64,000 nt of DNA from Olsenella sp. An188 (GTDB taxonomy: Bacteria > Actinomycetota > Coriobacteriia > Coriobacteriales > Atopobiaceae). A program made the translations under genes and the position numbers. Below, in pieces: positions 50,652 to 59,568 of this stretch. Each line of letters begins with the position of its first letter. The first letter of the stretch is position 1. Location of the stretch: assembly GCF_002160255.1 (NCBI RefSeq), contig NZ_NFKF01000009.1, forward strand, positions 1 through 64,000. Direction: 5' to 3'. The notes below the pieces were generated by a model. That model had not been told where the DNA came from, ran no database searches, and saw only the letters and a program-made list of their open reading frames with translations.

Positions 50652-51212
50652 TCAGTCCCCCTCGTAGCCAAAGATGAAGTCCGTGACGCCCAGGTACCAG
50701 GGCTCGGCAGGCGCCTGCTCCGCGGGCTCGTCGGAGGAGTCGTCGCCCTCGGTGAGCCCGTCCACCACCACGCTCTTCTCGCCCTCCTCGACGTAGCCCC
50801 TGCGGCGGGCCTCGTCCTTGATGCCCTCCTCGGTCGTGAGGTTGTCAATGTCCCCCTGGACCTCCTCGTTGGCCTGGGTGAGCTCGGAGAGGGTCTGGGA
50901 GCGGGCGGACTCGAGGCGCCACTGGCGGTAGAGGTCGCAGGAGGGGCCGTAGAGGGCCGCCACCACGACGAGAAGCGCGACGGCCACGATGATCGGCACG
51001 CGGAAGCGGGCGAGAAGCCCCGCGGCGTCGAGGTTGGAGACGCGCTCGCGCAGGGCGGACGCGCCGCCCGGCGACGGCGCGCGGCGGGTGGTGCGGTCCT
51101 CCCGCACGGTGCCCCGGGGCGGACGGTCGGGCCTTGCGGCGCGGCGGCGGGTCGGGCCGGCCTCGGCGCGCGGGCGGGACGTGGGTACGCGACGTGTGGC
51201 TGTCTTGCTCAT
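50652..51212 (-). CDS. Septum formation initiator, FtsB/DivIC family
   Basis: The 186-residue bitopic protein has an Arg/Pro-rich cytosolic tail (1-70), one membrane helix (about 73-89, PIIVAVALLVVVAALYG), a coiled coil (SARSQTLSELTQANEEVQGDI), and EGIKDEARRRGYVEEGE, the DivIC/FtsB motif. FtsB/DivIC works with FtsL and FtsQ to activate septal wall synthesis. It sits between mazG and ppx, as divIC lies near mazG in Bacillus. Confidence 0.85.
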   Translation of the reverse strand: MSKTATRRVPTSRPRAEAGPTRRRAARPDRPPRGTVREDRTTRRAPSPGGASALRERVSNLDAAGLLARFRVPIIVAVALLVVVAALYGPSCDLYRQWRLESARSQTLSELTQANEEVQGDIDNLTTEEGIKDEARRRGYVEEGEKSVVVDGLTEGDDSSDEPAEQAPAEPWYLGVTDFIFGYEGD

Positions 51213-51314
51213 GCCGGCTTCGTTTCTGGGTCGTTTTGGCAGGCTCGAGACGTCACGCGTGGGCGCGGCGCCTCCCCCTCTTTATACCAGACGCCCCGGC
51301 GCGCGGCGGCAGCG

Positions 51315-52166
51315 TCAGGCCTTCTCCTCCGCCTTAGCACGTTCCCAGAGCTCGTTGAGGAGGTCGTCGCCGAGCGACTCCGCCTCGAGCCCGCGCTCGC
51401 GCGCGAGCTCCTCGACGCGCGACCAGCGGCGCCTGAACTTGCGGTTTGCCCCCGCGAGCGCCTCCTCGGCGTCGATGCCCTCCCAGCGCGCGACGTTCAC
51501 CAGCGAGAAGAGCAGGTCGCCAAACTCCGCGGCGCGCTCCGGGCTGCCGGGGGCCTCGCGCTCGAACTCCGCGCGCTCCTCGGCGACCTTGTCCCACACG
51601 CCCTCGACCGAGCGCCACTCGAAGCCCGCCTTGGCGGCGCGCTTGGAGATCTTCTGGCACTGCATGAGCGCGGGCAGGCTGCGCGGCACGGAGTCGAGAA
51701 GCCCCTGGGGCCGCTCGTCCTCCCCCGCGGCAGCGCGCTCGGCGGCCTTGACGTCGTCCCAGATGTCGACGACCTCGCCGCCGTCGGACGCGGCGGCGTG
51801 CTCGCCAAAGACGTGCGGGTGGCGGCGAACGAGCTTCTCGTTGAGGCCGCGGACCACGTCGTCGATGGTGAAGGCCCCGTCGTCCGCGGCGATCTGCGCG
51901 TGCAGGACCACCTGCTCCAGGACGTCGCCGAGCTCCTCGACGAGGTGGGCGGTGTCGTCGGCCTCGATGGCCTCCACCGCCTCGTAGGCCTCCTCGACCA
52001 TGTTCTTGGTGATGGAGCGGTGCGTCTGCTCGCGGTCCCACGGGCAGCCGTCCGGCTGGCGCAGGCGCCACATCGTGCGCACGAGGCGGTCGAACTCGGG
52101 GTGCGTCGTGGGCGCGCCGGGACGGGCTGCGGTCTGCGCGTCCACGCGGTCTGCGGCTTGCGACAT
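51315..52166 (-). CDS. mazG: Nucleoside triphosphate pyrophosphohydrolase MazG
   Basis: The 283-residue protein has MazG motifs: PDGCPWDREQTHRSITKNMVEEAYE with the metal-binding Glu pairs, ELGDVLEQVVLHAQI, and a second half with ERAAEFGDLLFSLVNVARWE. Two tandem MazG domains in one protein are the E. coli type. It hydrolyses all NTPs and dNTPs. It is downstream of the CobW-like gene. A GGTTCTTCTCGCC word lies just upstream (52182-52194). Confidence 0.93.
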   Translation of the reverse strand: MSQAADRVDAQTAARPGAPTTHPEFDRLVRTMWRLRQPDGCPWDREQTHRSITKNMVEEAYEAVEAIEADDTAHLVEELGDVLEQVVLHAQIAADDGAFTIDDVVRGLNEKLVRRHPHVFGEHAAASDGGEVVDIWDDVKAAERAAAGEDERPQGLLDSVPRSLPALMQCQKISKRAAKAGFEWRSVEGVWDKVAEERAEFEREAPGSPERAAEFGDLLFSLVNVARWEGIDAEEALAGANRKFRRRWSRVEELARERGLEAESLGDDLLNELWERAKAEEKA

Positions 52167-52214
52167 GGGGCTCCTCTCGTCGGTTCTTCTCGCCCGATTC
52201 TAGCGCCGCGAGGC

Positions 52215-53246
52215 TCAGTCGTGGTGGTGGTGACCGTGGTGGTCGTGGTGGTGCGCGCCCCGGTAGTCGAGCGAGTCGTCCTCACCCGCGTCCGCGCGCC
52301 CCGCGGCAACGGCGTCGCGCACCAGCGGCAGCAGCGTCTCGCGCAGCCAGGGCCGGCGCACCTCGGGGCCTATGAACACGCCGAGCGCGCCCTTCTCGCC
52401 GTCCTCGGACGGCTCCGCGCCCGTCACCGACCACGCACGGTCCACCACGTCGAAGCGCAGCCACTGGCCGCCGCACGGCAGCGACCCCTTGGCCCGCACC
52501 ACCTCGCCGAACACGCCCGCGACCAGCGCGTCCAGGAACCACAGCAGGTGGTTCTCGGTGGGAAGCGAGATTCCCGCCAGAGACAGGCTCTCAAAATCGT
52601 CCTCGGCCGCGGCGCCACCGGTCGCAGCGGGCGCCGAGCTCGCCGCGCGCCCCGGGTCCAGGTCGCGCTCCAGCAGCTCGACGAACCACTCGTCCGGCAG
52701 CTCGTCGTACGGCACGTCGACGATGCGCGCGTCCGGGTTCTTCTCGGCAACCCACGCCCGTGCCGCCTCGACCTGGCCCGCGCCCGCGTGCTGGACCTTG
52801 GAGAGCACCACCACCGGCGCGGTGGCGACCTGATCCAGGTAGATGTCCCCGAAGCGCTCGCGCTGGCGCTCCCAGGCCACCGCGTCCACGATGACCAGCG
52901 GCTGCAGCAGGGAGATTCGCTCGTAGCTCACCTGGTCGACGTTGTCCAGCACGCTCGAGAGCCGGGCCACGCCCGTGGGCTCCACGACGAGGTACTCCGG
53001 GTCGAGCGTGTTGGCGATGGTGAGCACGGAGGCGGCAAAGTCCTGCCTGCCCGAGCAGCAGATGCAGTTTTCGGTGGACTCCCACACGGAGAGCTCGTCG
53101 GTCTGCGAGAGGACCTTGGCGTCGATGTCCGCCTGGCCGTACTCGTTCTCGTACACCACGAAGTCGCGCCCCGTGCGGCGCGCGAGTTCCTGGATGAACG
53201 TCGTCTTTCCCGCCCCGAGGAACCCCGAGACAACCAGCACCCGCAT
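52215..53246 (-). CDS. CobW/G3E-family GTPase (metallochaperone-like) with His-rich tail
   Basis: The 343-residue protein has Walker A GFLGAGKTT (8-16), ENEYGQADID (switch), the metal-binding CICC (61-64), VVEPTGVA (Walker B-like), and the guanine-binding SKVQHAG where NKxD is usual. The C-terminal CobW_C domain ends in HHHDHHGHHHHD, a zinc- or nickel-binding tail. The family hands metals to enzymes. The gene immediately downstream of the zinc alcohol dehydrogenase suggests that enzyme as a client, but this is inference. Confidence 0.85.
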   Translation of the reverse strand: MRVLVVSGFLGAGKTTFIQELARRTGRDFVVYENEYGQADIDAKVLSQTDELSVWESTENCICCSGRQDFAASVLTIANTLDPEYLVVEPTGVARLSSVLDNVDQVSYERISLLQPLVIVDAVAWERQRERFGDIYLDQVATAPVVVLSKVQHAGAGQVEAARAWVAEKNPDARIVDVPYDELPDEWFVELLERDLDPGRAASSAPAATGGAAAEDDFESLSLAGISLPTENHLLWFLDALVAGVFGEVVRAKGSLPCGGQWLRFDVVDRAWSVTGAEPSEDGEKGALGVFIGPEVRRPWLRETLLPLVRDAVAAGRADAGEDDSLDYRGAHHHDHHGHHHHD

Positions 53247-53265
53247 CAGATGTCCTCTCGTAAAA

Positions 53266-53293
53266 GGGCGGGGGCCGAGAAGGACCCCCGCCC
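53266..53293 (-). terminator. Terminator of the zinc alcohol dehydrogenase with the GAGAAG word in its loop
   Basis: GGGCGGGGG (53266-53274) and CCCCCGCCC (53285-53293) form a perfect nine-base stem with the loop CCGAGAAGGA. On the minus strand TTTTACG follows, so transcription should end here before the CobW gene. Confidence 0.85.
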
Positions 53294-53321
53294 GCAGCTC
53301 AGACGTGTCCGCCAGCCGAGA

Positions 53322-54383
53322 CTAGCCCTCGATCCTGACGACCGGCTTGATGAGGTCACGCGGCTTGTCGCGCATCATGAACAGGGCCTCCTCGAGGTGG
53401 TCCCACCCGTCGAAGACGTGGCTCACGAGGTGGTGCACGTCAAGGCGACCGGAGCTCACGAGGCTGCCGAGCTTCTCCATGCGCAGGCGGCCGCCGGGCA
53501 TGAGGCCGCCGTTGATCTCCTTGTGGCCCATGCCGACGCCCCACTCCACGCGCGGGATGGTGACGAAGTCGCCGCCGCCGAGGTAGTTGACGTTGCCGAT
53601 CTTGCCGCCGGGCTTGAGGACCTTGACGGCGTCCTCGAAGGTCTCGACGCCGCCGCCGGCAACGATGACCTTGTCGACGCCCTTGCCGTCGGTCATGGCC
53701 AGCACCTGGTCGGCGATGGGGCCGTCCTTGTAGGAGATGAACTCGTCGGCGCCGTACTTCTTCGCCGCCTCGACGCACACCGGGCGGGTGCCCACGGCGA
53801 GGATGCGGGAGGCGCCGCGCATGGAGGCGCCGGCCACGCTCATGAGGCCCACGGGGCCGATGCCGATGACGAGCACGGAGTCGCCGAACTGCACGTCGGC
53901 GAGCTCGACGCCGTGGAAGCCCGTGGGGACCATGTCGGAGAGCATGCATGCGTCGACCGGGTCGATGTTCTCGGGCAGGTGGGCGAGGTTGCCGTCGGCG
54001 TCGTTGACGTGGAAGAACTCGGAGAAGACGCCGTCCTTGAAGTTGGAGAACTTCCAGCCGGCGAGCATGCCGCCGGAGTGCATGGAGTAGCCGGCCTGGG
54101 CCTCGAGGGAGTTCCAGTCGGGCGTGATGGCCGGGATGAGGACGCGGTCGCCGGGCTTGAAGTCACGGACGAGCTCGCCGACCTCGACGACCTCGCCACA
54201 GGCCTCGTGGCCCAAGATCATGTTGTGGCGCTCGCCGATGGCGCCCTCCCACAGCGTGTGGACGTCGGACGTGCAGATGGCAACCGCCAGCGGCTTGACC
54301 AGCGCGTCCATCGGTCCGATGGCCGGAACCTCCTTCTCGATCCAGCCGGACTCGCCGATCTTGAGCATTGCGTAACCCTTCAT
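53322..54383 (-). CDS. adh: NADP-dependent secondary alcohol dehydrogenase (zinc, medium-chain)
   Basis: The 353-residue protein aligns along its length with the clostridial/Thermoanaerobacter secondary alcohol dehydrogenases that interconvert acetone or 2-butanone and their alcohols. It starts MKGYAMLKIGESGWIEKE. The single catalytic zinc ligands Cys37, His59 and Asp150 and neighbouring Glu60 are at the family positions. The NADP contacts Gly198, Thr199 (Ser in the reference), Arg200 and Tyr218 are conserved, indicating NADP. The structural-zinc cysteines are absent, as in that family. The ATG at 54383 has GAAGGGAAG upstream. Confidence 0.93.
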   Translation of the reverse strand: MKGYAMLKIGESGWIEKEVPAIGPMDALVKPLAVAICTSDVHTLWEGAIGERHNMILGHEACGEVVEVGELVRDFKPGDRVLIPAITPDWNSLEAQAGYSMHSGGMLAGWKFSNFKDGVFSEFFHVNDADGNLAHLPENIDPVDACMLSDMVPTGFHGVELADVQFGDSVLVIGIGPVGLMSVAGASMRGASRILAVGTRPVCVEAAKKYGADEFISYKDGPIADQVLAMTDGKGVDKVIVAGGGVETFEDAVKVLKPGGKIGNVNYLGGGDFVTIPRVEWGVGMGHKEINGGLMPGGRLRMEKLGSLVSSGRLDVHHLVSHVFDGWDHLEEALFMMRDKPRDLIKPVVRIEG

Positions 54384-54507
54384 AGGCGCACTTCCCTTCG
54401 GTCGGTGGTTCACACGCTGCCCCTGTGGCAACCCAACTCACTTAGGGTCCCCGAAACAGCGTCGAAACATAACCGGAGGCGCGGCGGGCGGTCGGCGATA
54501 GACCGCA

Positions 54508-54810
54508 AGCGGCGAGAAGAGCCTCTCGACCGCTTAACAATCTGGGGTTATGGCAGAGAGCGCTGCCAGACTGCTTAACAATCCGGGGTTGTGGCAACGG
54601 CCCGTCTCAGGCTGCTTAACAATTCCGGGCTGTGGCAGGGCGCGGACCAACGATTGCTTAGCAATTCCGGGTTATGGCACGCCAGAGACGGCTTTGAGGT
54701 TCTTCTCGCCAGGCGATCAGTGCCACAACCCCGGATTTCTAAGCGCTCCACCGCCCCCGATTGCCATAACCCGGATTTACTAAGCCTCACCGCAAGCGGC
54801 GAGAAGAACG
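54508..54810. repeat. 41-base-period repeat array 2 (six units, facing blocks)
   Basis: This takes up most of the 488-base adh-mfd gap. Four forward units (54532-54556, 54573-54597, 54614-54638, 54656-54680) start GCTTAACAAT and end GTTRTGGCAN, stepped by 41, 41 and 42. Two reverse units (54720-54744, 54761-54785) are stepped by 41. Spacers of 16-17 bases are unrelated. Between the blocks lies GGTTCTTCTCGCC (54698-54710). GGCGAGAAG words flank both ends (54511-54523 and 54798-54810). The left one is inside a hairpin, AAGCGGCGAG with CTCGACCGCTT. The unit is itself a weak dyad around CCGGGG. Confidence 0.88.
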
Positions 54811-54871
54811 TGCGACTTTCGGACGGTCCGCGCCTGCAGACCGTCCGCAAGCCGCACGCACTTCTCGCCTG

Positions 54872-57800
54872 CTACTCGTCCGCCTCGTCGTCGCCGCCGA
54901 CCTGCTCGAGCACGCCGAGCGCGGCCGGCATGACCTCCTCCTCGGTGCGGTGGAACGGGTAGGCCACCTTCTTCGTCTTGGGGTACACCACGCCGCCGCG
55001 CCCCTTGAGCTCGAGCGCCACCGCGCGCGGGACAACGAGCCCCTGGTAGACCAGACGCCCCGCCGCCAGGGACACGCTCGCGCACCCCAGGCGCTGCGCG
55101 CGGATCCGCACGCGGGCGCGGTCGAAGAGGTTGCGCCCCGCGAGCGGCAGCGCCCCGTAGCGCTCCTCGCACTCGCGCTGCACGGCGTCCACCTCGGCCA
55201 GGTCCACCGCCGCGGCGAGCTGCCGGTACACGAGCACGCGACGGTCCACGTCCGGCAGGTACTCCTCGGCCAGGAAGAAGTCGGCCGGGAGGTTGATGGT
55301 GACCTCGGCCTGATCCACGTCGCGCGTCTCGCCGCGGGCCTCGGCCACGGCCTCGCCGAGCATCTGCGTGAAGAGGTCAAAGCCCACGCTGGAGAGGTTG
55401 CCGTGCTGCTCGGCGCCCATGAGCGAGCCGGCGCCACGAATCTCGAGGTCGCGCATCGCGATCTTCATGCCACTGCCGAGGTCCTGGTACTCGTTGATGG
55501 CCGTAAGGCGGTCGGTGGCCTCGGGCGTGAGCGGCAGCTCGGCCGGGAACATGAAGTAGGCGTAGGCCTGGGTGCGGCCGCGCCCCACGCGCCCCTTGAG
55601 CTGGTAGAGCTGCGCCAGGCCCAGGCGCTGGGAGTCCTCGATGATGAGCGTGTTGGTGTGCGGGTTGTCGATGCCGCTCTCGATGATCGTCGTGGCCACC
55701 AGCACGTCGATCTCGTGCTCCTGGAAGCGCAGCATGACGTCCTCGACCTCGCGCGCGCTCATCTTGCCGTGCGCCACGCCCACGCGGGCCTCCGGCGCCG
55801 CCTCCATGACGCGGCTCACGGCGTCGTCGATCGTGTGGACGCGGTTGGACACGTAGTAGACCTGTCCGCGCCGCGCGAGCTCCTCGCGAATCGCCGCGCT
55901 CACGACGTCCGGGTCCCACTCGCCCACCGTGACCTTGACCGGGAGGCGCCCCGGCGGCGGCGTCATGATGAGGCTCATGTCGCGCACGCCGCTCATGGCC
56001 ATCTGCATCGTGCGCGGGATGGGCGTGGCCGAGAGCGTGAGCACGTCCACCTGCTCGCGCATGTTCTTGAGCTGCTCCTTGTGCTGCACGCCAAAGCGCT
56101 GCTCCTCGTCGATGATAACGAGCCCCAGGTCGTAGGGGTTGACGTCAGCAGAGAGCAGGCGGTGCGTGCCAATGAGCACGTCCACCGATCCGTCCGCGAA
56201 GCCCTCGAGCGCGCGACGCTGCTGCGCCGGCGTCACAAAGCGCGAGAGCACGGCCACCTTGAGGTCAAACGGCGCAAACCGCGAGAAGAACGTCTCGAAG
56301 TGCTGCTGCGCCAGGATGGTCGTGGGGCACAGCACCATCACCTGCTTGGCGTCCTGGCAGCACTTGAACGCCGCCCGCAGCGCGACCTCCGTCTTGCCAA
56401 AGCCCACGTCTCCGCAGAGCAGCCGGTCCATGGGCCTTCTCGCCTCCATGTCGGCCTTGATGTCGGCGATGGCGGAGCGCTGGTCGGGCGTGAGCTCGTA
56501 GCGGAAGCTCGACTCCATCTCCTGCTGGACCGGCGTGTCGGGCGAGAAGGCAAACCCCGGGACCGAGGAGCGGCGCGTATAGAGGTCCACGAGGTCGAAG
56601 GCGAGCTTCTTCGCGGACTTGCGCGCCTTGTTCGTAGCCCGGCTCCAGTCCGCGGTGTTGAGGCGCGTGAGGCGCGGGCTGCTGCCGTCCGGGCCCACGT
56701 AGCGCGTGAGGCGGTCGACCTGCTCGAGCGGCACGAAGAGCTTGTCCTCGCCGGCGTACTCCAGCAGGAAGTAGTCGCGCTCGCGCCCCGCGACCTCCTG
56801 GCGCACGATCGCCGAGAAGAGCGCGATACCGTGCGTCGCGTGGACCACGTAGTCGCCCGGCTTGAACGGGAAGGTCACGCTCGTGGGGTCCACGCGGCGT
56901 GCACGGCGCCGGGCCTTTGCGGTGCGGGAGCTGAGATCGGAGACCGAGAGGACGGCCAGGCTCGCGCCCGGCACCTCGATGCCCGCGGGGACGGGGGCGT
57001 CGGTGAAGGTGACCTGTCCGCGCGCGAGGGGCGGTACCTGCGGGTCGTTGTTCTCGGCCGCCGTGCCCAGCGACTCAACGAAGGGGATGTTCTCGTCGGA
57101 GAGGCGCAGCTCGAGCGCCTCGCGCGCGCCGCGGTCCGGGACCGCGAAGAGCACGGCCGAGCGGTCGCGCACGAGCTGGCGCACGCGCCCGACGAGCTTT
57201 GTGTCGGAGCCCGCGATCTGGGGCTGGCGCACGGCGAGCTCGGCCGTGGACGCACCGGTGCCCGCGCGCAGCATGGACGAGAAGGACAGGCGCTGCTGGC
57301 TGCCAAAGTCCATCTCGCGCGGCGAGGTGTAGAGCCCCTCGAGCGAGACGCGGGCCGCGTTGGCCGCGGAGAGGACCTCGTCGGCCTCGCGCATGCAGTC
57401 GTCGAAGAGGGCTCGTGGCTCGGCGAGCACCACGAGCGCGCCAGCGCAGAGGTGCTCGAGCGGCGAGGCGGTGGCGCCGTAGAGCTGCGGGAGGTAGCGC
57501 TCGAGCGCGGGGGCTGCGGCACGCTGGCGAATGAGCTCCAGGTCGGCGGCCACCTTGGTGCTCTCCTGGGCCTCCTTGAACAGCGCCCGCTCGGCGCGGG
57601 CGACGGTCTCGTCCGTGAGGGCGAGCTCGCGGCACGGCGAGACCGTCACCTCGCTCAGCTCGCCGATGGTCTGCCCCGTCGAGGGGACCATCCGGCGCAC
57701 GCGGTCGATCTCGTCGCCAAAGAACTCGATCCGCACGGGCGCGGTCGCCTGCGCGGGGAAGACGTCGACGGAGTCCCCGTGCACGTGGAAGGTGCCGGGC

Positions 57801-58309
57801 GCGTCCACGTCGCCGGCGTCGTTGTAGCCCATGCCCACGAGCAGCGCGGGAACGTCCTCGAAGGGGACCTCCTCGCCCACGCAGAAGGTGCTCGAGGCGA
57901 AGTAGCCGCTGCCCTTGGGCGGAACGCGACGCAGCAGGGCGTGGGCTGACGCCACGATCACGCAGCCCTCCCCGGCCGCAAGGCGCGCGACGGAGCGGCA
58001 CCGTGCGCCGACGACGGCGTCGTCGGGGGCGGTATCTGCCCAGGGCCGGTCACGACGGTCGGGGTAGCGGCCCACCACGTCCTGCCCGAGCCACGCCGCG
58101 AGGGCGCGCGCCGTGCGGTCCGCCGCCTCCTCGCCGGAGACCACGAGCAGGCAGGGACGCGGGTTCGCCGCCCAGAGGGCCGCGAGGACGAGCGGGCGGG
58201 CGGACTGCGCCACGGCAAGCGAGGCGTCGCGGCCGGCATCGAGCTCCCGCACGAGCGGGCTGAGCTCCGGGCACGAGAGCAGCTGGCGAGAAACGCGATC
58301 GATGAGCAT
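54872..58309 (-). CDS. mfd: Transcription-repair coupling factor
   Basis: Mfd removes stalled RNA polymerase and recruits UvrA. The 1145-residue protein has the UvrB-homology N-terminus, the RNA-polymerase interaction domain (DYVVHATHGIALF and DYFLLEYAGEDKLFVP), and RecG-like helicase motifs: the GDVGFGKTEVALRAAF Walker A, LVIIDEEQRFGV (DEEQ), LTLSATPIPRTM and GRVGRGRTQAYAYF. The C-terminal TRCF domain follows. It follows the repeat array and precedes the second nuclease-like gene in the opposite reading order. Confidence 0.96.
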   Translation of the reverse strand: MLIDRVSRQLLSCPELSPLVRELDAGRDASLAVAQSARPLVLAALWAANPRPCLLVVSGEEAADRTARALAAWLGQDVVGRYPDRRDRPWADTAPDDAVVGARCRSVARLAAGEGCVIVASAHALLRRVPPKGSGYFASSTFCVGEEVPFEDVPALLVGMGYNDAGDVDAPGTFHVHGDSVDVFPAQATAPVRIEFFGDEIDRVRRMVPSTGQTIGELSEVTVSPCRELALTDETVARAERALFKEAQESTKVAADLELIRQRAAAPALERYLPQLYGATASPLEHLCAGALVVLAEPRALFDDCMREADEVLSAANAARVSLEGLYTSPREMDFGSQQRLSFSSMLRAGTGASTAELAVRQPQIAGSDTKLVGRVRQLVRDRSAVLFAVPDRGAREALELRLSDENIPFVESLGTAAENNDPQVPPLARGQVTFTDAPVPAGIEVPGASLAVLSVSDLSSRTAKARRRARRVDPTSVTFPFKPGDYVVHATHGIALFSAIVRQEVAGRERDYFLLEYAGEDKLFVPLEQVDRLTRYVGPDGSSPRLTRLNTADWSRATNKARKSAKKLAFDLVDLYTRRSSVPGFAFSPDTPVQQEMESSFRYELTPDQRSAIADIKADMEARRPMDRLLCGDVGFGKTEVALRAAFKCCQDAKQVMVLCPTTILAQQHFETFFSRFAPFDLKVAVLSRFVTPAQQRRALEGFADGSVDVLIGTHRLLSADVNPYDLGLVIIDEEQRFGVQHKEQLKNMREQVDVLTLSATPIPRTMQMAMSGVRDMSLIMTPPPGRLPVKVTVGEWDPDVVSAAIREELARRGQVYYVSNRVHTIDDAVSRVMEAAPEARVGVAHGKMSAREVEDVMLRFQEHEIDVLVATTIIESGIDNPHTNTLIIEDSQRLGLAQLYQLKGRVGRGRTQAYAYFMFPAELPLTPEATDRLTAINEYQDLGSGMKIAMRDLEIRGAGSLMGAEQHGNLSSVGFDLFTQMLGEAVAEARGETRDVDQAEVTINLPADFFLAEEYLPDVDRRVLVYRQLAAAVDLAEVDAVQRECEERYGALPLAGRNLFDRARVRIRAQRLGCASVSLAAGRLVYQGLVVPRAVALELKGRGGVVYPKTKKVAYPFHRTEEEVMPAALGVLEQVGGDDEADE

Positions 58310-58470
58310 GGGGGTCCTCTACACAGATGGGCGCCGGCCCCGGCAGGCGGGGTCGGTGCGCGAAAGTCGGTTCTTCTCGCCCCATTGTACCCGGGGCGAG
58401 CTCGTTGGGCGCAGGCTGCTCACAAAATCCGGGCCGAACCGTCCGGGCCTGGCGAGAAGGGTGCCCGCCA

Positions 58471-59568
58471 TCACGCGCCATACGCCTCAAGCGGGACCAG
58501 CTCGCACGTCCCCTCGCCCGCGGAGCGCATCGCCGCCCGGGCGCGCTCCCGCTTCCGACCGAGCCAGCTGACTCCGTCGATGTGCTCGAGCTCGCGGTAG
58601 AGCTCCTCCCGCCGCTCGCGTCGCTCCCGCGCCGACGCACGGGTCAGCCCCACGCGCGGGTAGCCGAGCTCGCCACGGATCTTCTCCACCAGGGCGTCCA
58701 TGTAGTCGAGGTCGTCGTACTGCTCACGGCGCACCAGGTACTCGCTGACCCCCAGCGCCTTGAGCTCGTTGGTACGGGCCACGTCCTGCACCATGCGGGC
58801 CGGCAGCTCGTGCTTCCTCCCCAGGTACTCGACGGCCACCGCCTCGCTTCCGTCCGGCGACCCGATCAAGATGTCCGGCCGGCGAACGCCGGAGCGCGGG
58901 CACTCGCCAAGCCTGCGCACCGCAAGCCCCTCGTTCATCGAGAGCAGGTTGAGGTGCCACCCGCCCAGCGCCGGCCTGAGCGAGAGGCGCAGCGCGAGCT
59001 TGGTCTCCCGCGGAGACCCGGAGCGCACGCATGCCCGGCCCAGCGCGCGGCGCACCCGATCGACGCCGTGGCGCCCGCCCAGTCGCGCGAGGTGCGCGAG
59101 CACGCGATCCGGGGTCGTGAGGGGCTCGTCGCGCTGGAACATCCCCTCGTCCTGGCACGGGTCGATGGCGTAGAGGCCCAGGAGCTCGGAGAGCAGACAG
59201 GTGAGCTCGAGGTCCGTGAGCCGACTCGCCATCTGGACGGGCAGGTGCTCGGGGGACGTGCAGAGCAGCCCCTCGCCCAGGTCGACGGCCGACCCCTCCG
59301 GCAGGGGCCCGGCCTGCAGGTGTGCGCGGACGTCGCATGAGCGCGTGCGGCCACGCCCGTCCGCAACCAGCACGTCGATCGGCCGGGGCAGGCTTCCGAG
59401 CAGCGTCCCCGGGGCGAGGAGCTCCTCGAGCTCGCGGCCGGAAGGAGGGCGTGGCGGCACGTGCGCGACGCAGCGCTCGCCCCGTGCGAGCCGCCCCCGC
59501 AGGTCCCACCTGCGGAGCACCTCAAGTGCGGTGGTATGTGAAACGAAGGCATCCATGAGCCCGAGCAT
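58471..59568 (-). CDS. Putative Vsr/DUF559-like nuclease-fold protein, copy B
   Basis: This 365-residue protein is paralogous to copy A (29922-31028). The N-terminus MDAFVSHTTALEVLRRWDLR resembles AbiEi-type proteins, with CTSPEHLPVQMASRLTDLELTCLLSELLGLYAI as their typical middle. The C-terminal nuclease-like domain has SGSPRETK (Glu188), RRPDILIG (Asp232), AVEYLGRKH (Glu247) and VQDVARTNELKALGV. The ATG at 59568 is used, and one at 59556 is as likely. It sits just downstream of repeat array 3, with 250 featureless bases between (59569-59819). Antitoxin, nuclease or other role is unproven. Confidence 0.58.
   Translation of the reverse strand: MLGLMDAFVSHTTALEVLRRWDLRGRLARGERCVAHVPPRPPSGRELEELLAPGTLLGSLPRPIDVLVADGRGRTRSCDVRAHLQAGPLPEGSAVDLGEGLLCTSPEHLPVQMASRLTDLELTCLLSELLGLYAIDPCQDEGMFQRDEPLTTPDRVLAHLARLGGRHGVDRVRRALGRACVRSGSPRETKLALRLSLRPALGGWHLNLLSMNEGLAVRRLGECPRSGVRRPDILIGSPDGSEAVAVEYLGRKHELPARMVQDVARTNELKALGVSEYLVRREQYDDLDYMDALVEKIRGELGYPRVGLTRASARERRERREELYRELEHIDGVSWLGRKRERARAAMRSAGEGTCELVPLEAYGA

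Noticed and set aside
54532-54785. CRISPR array
   Set aside because: The 25-base units are regularly spaced, but the spacers are only 16-17 bases, units switch orientation, and no cas gene is in the window.
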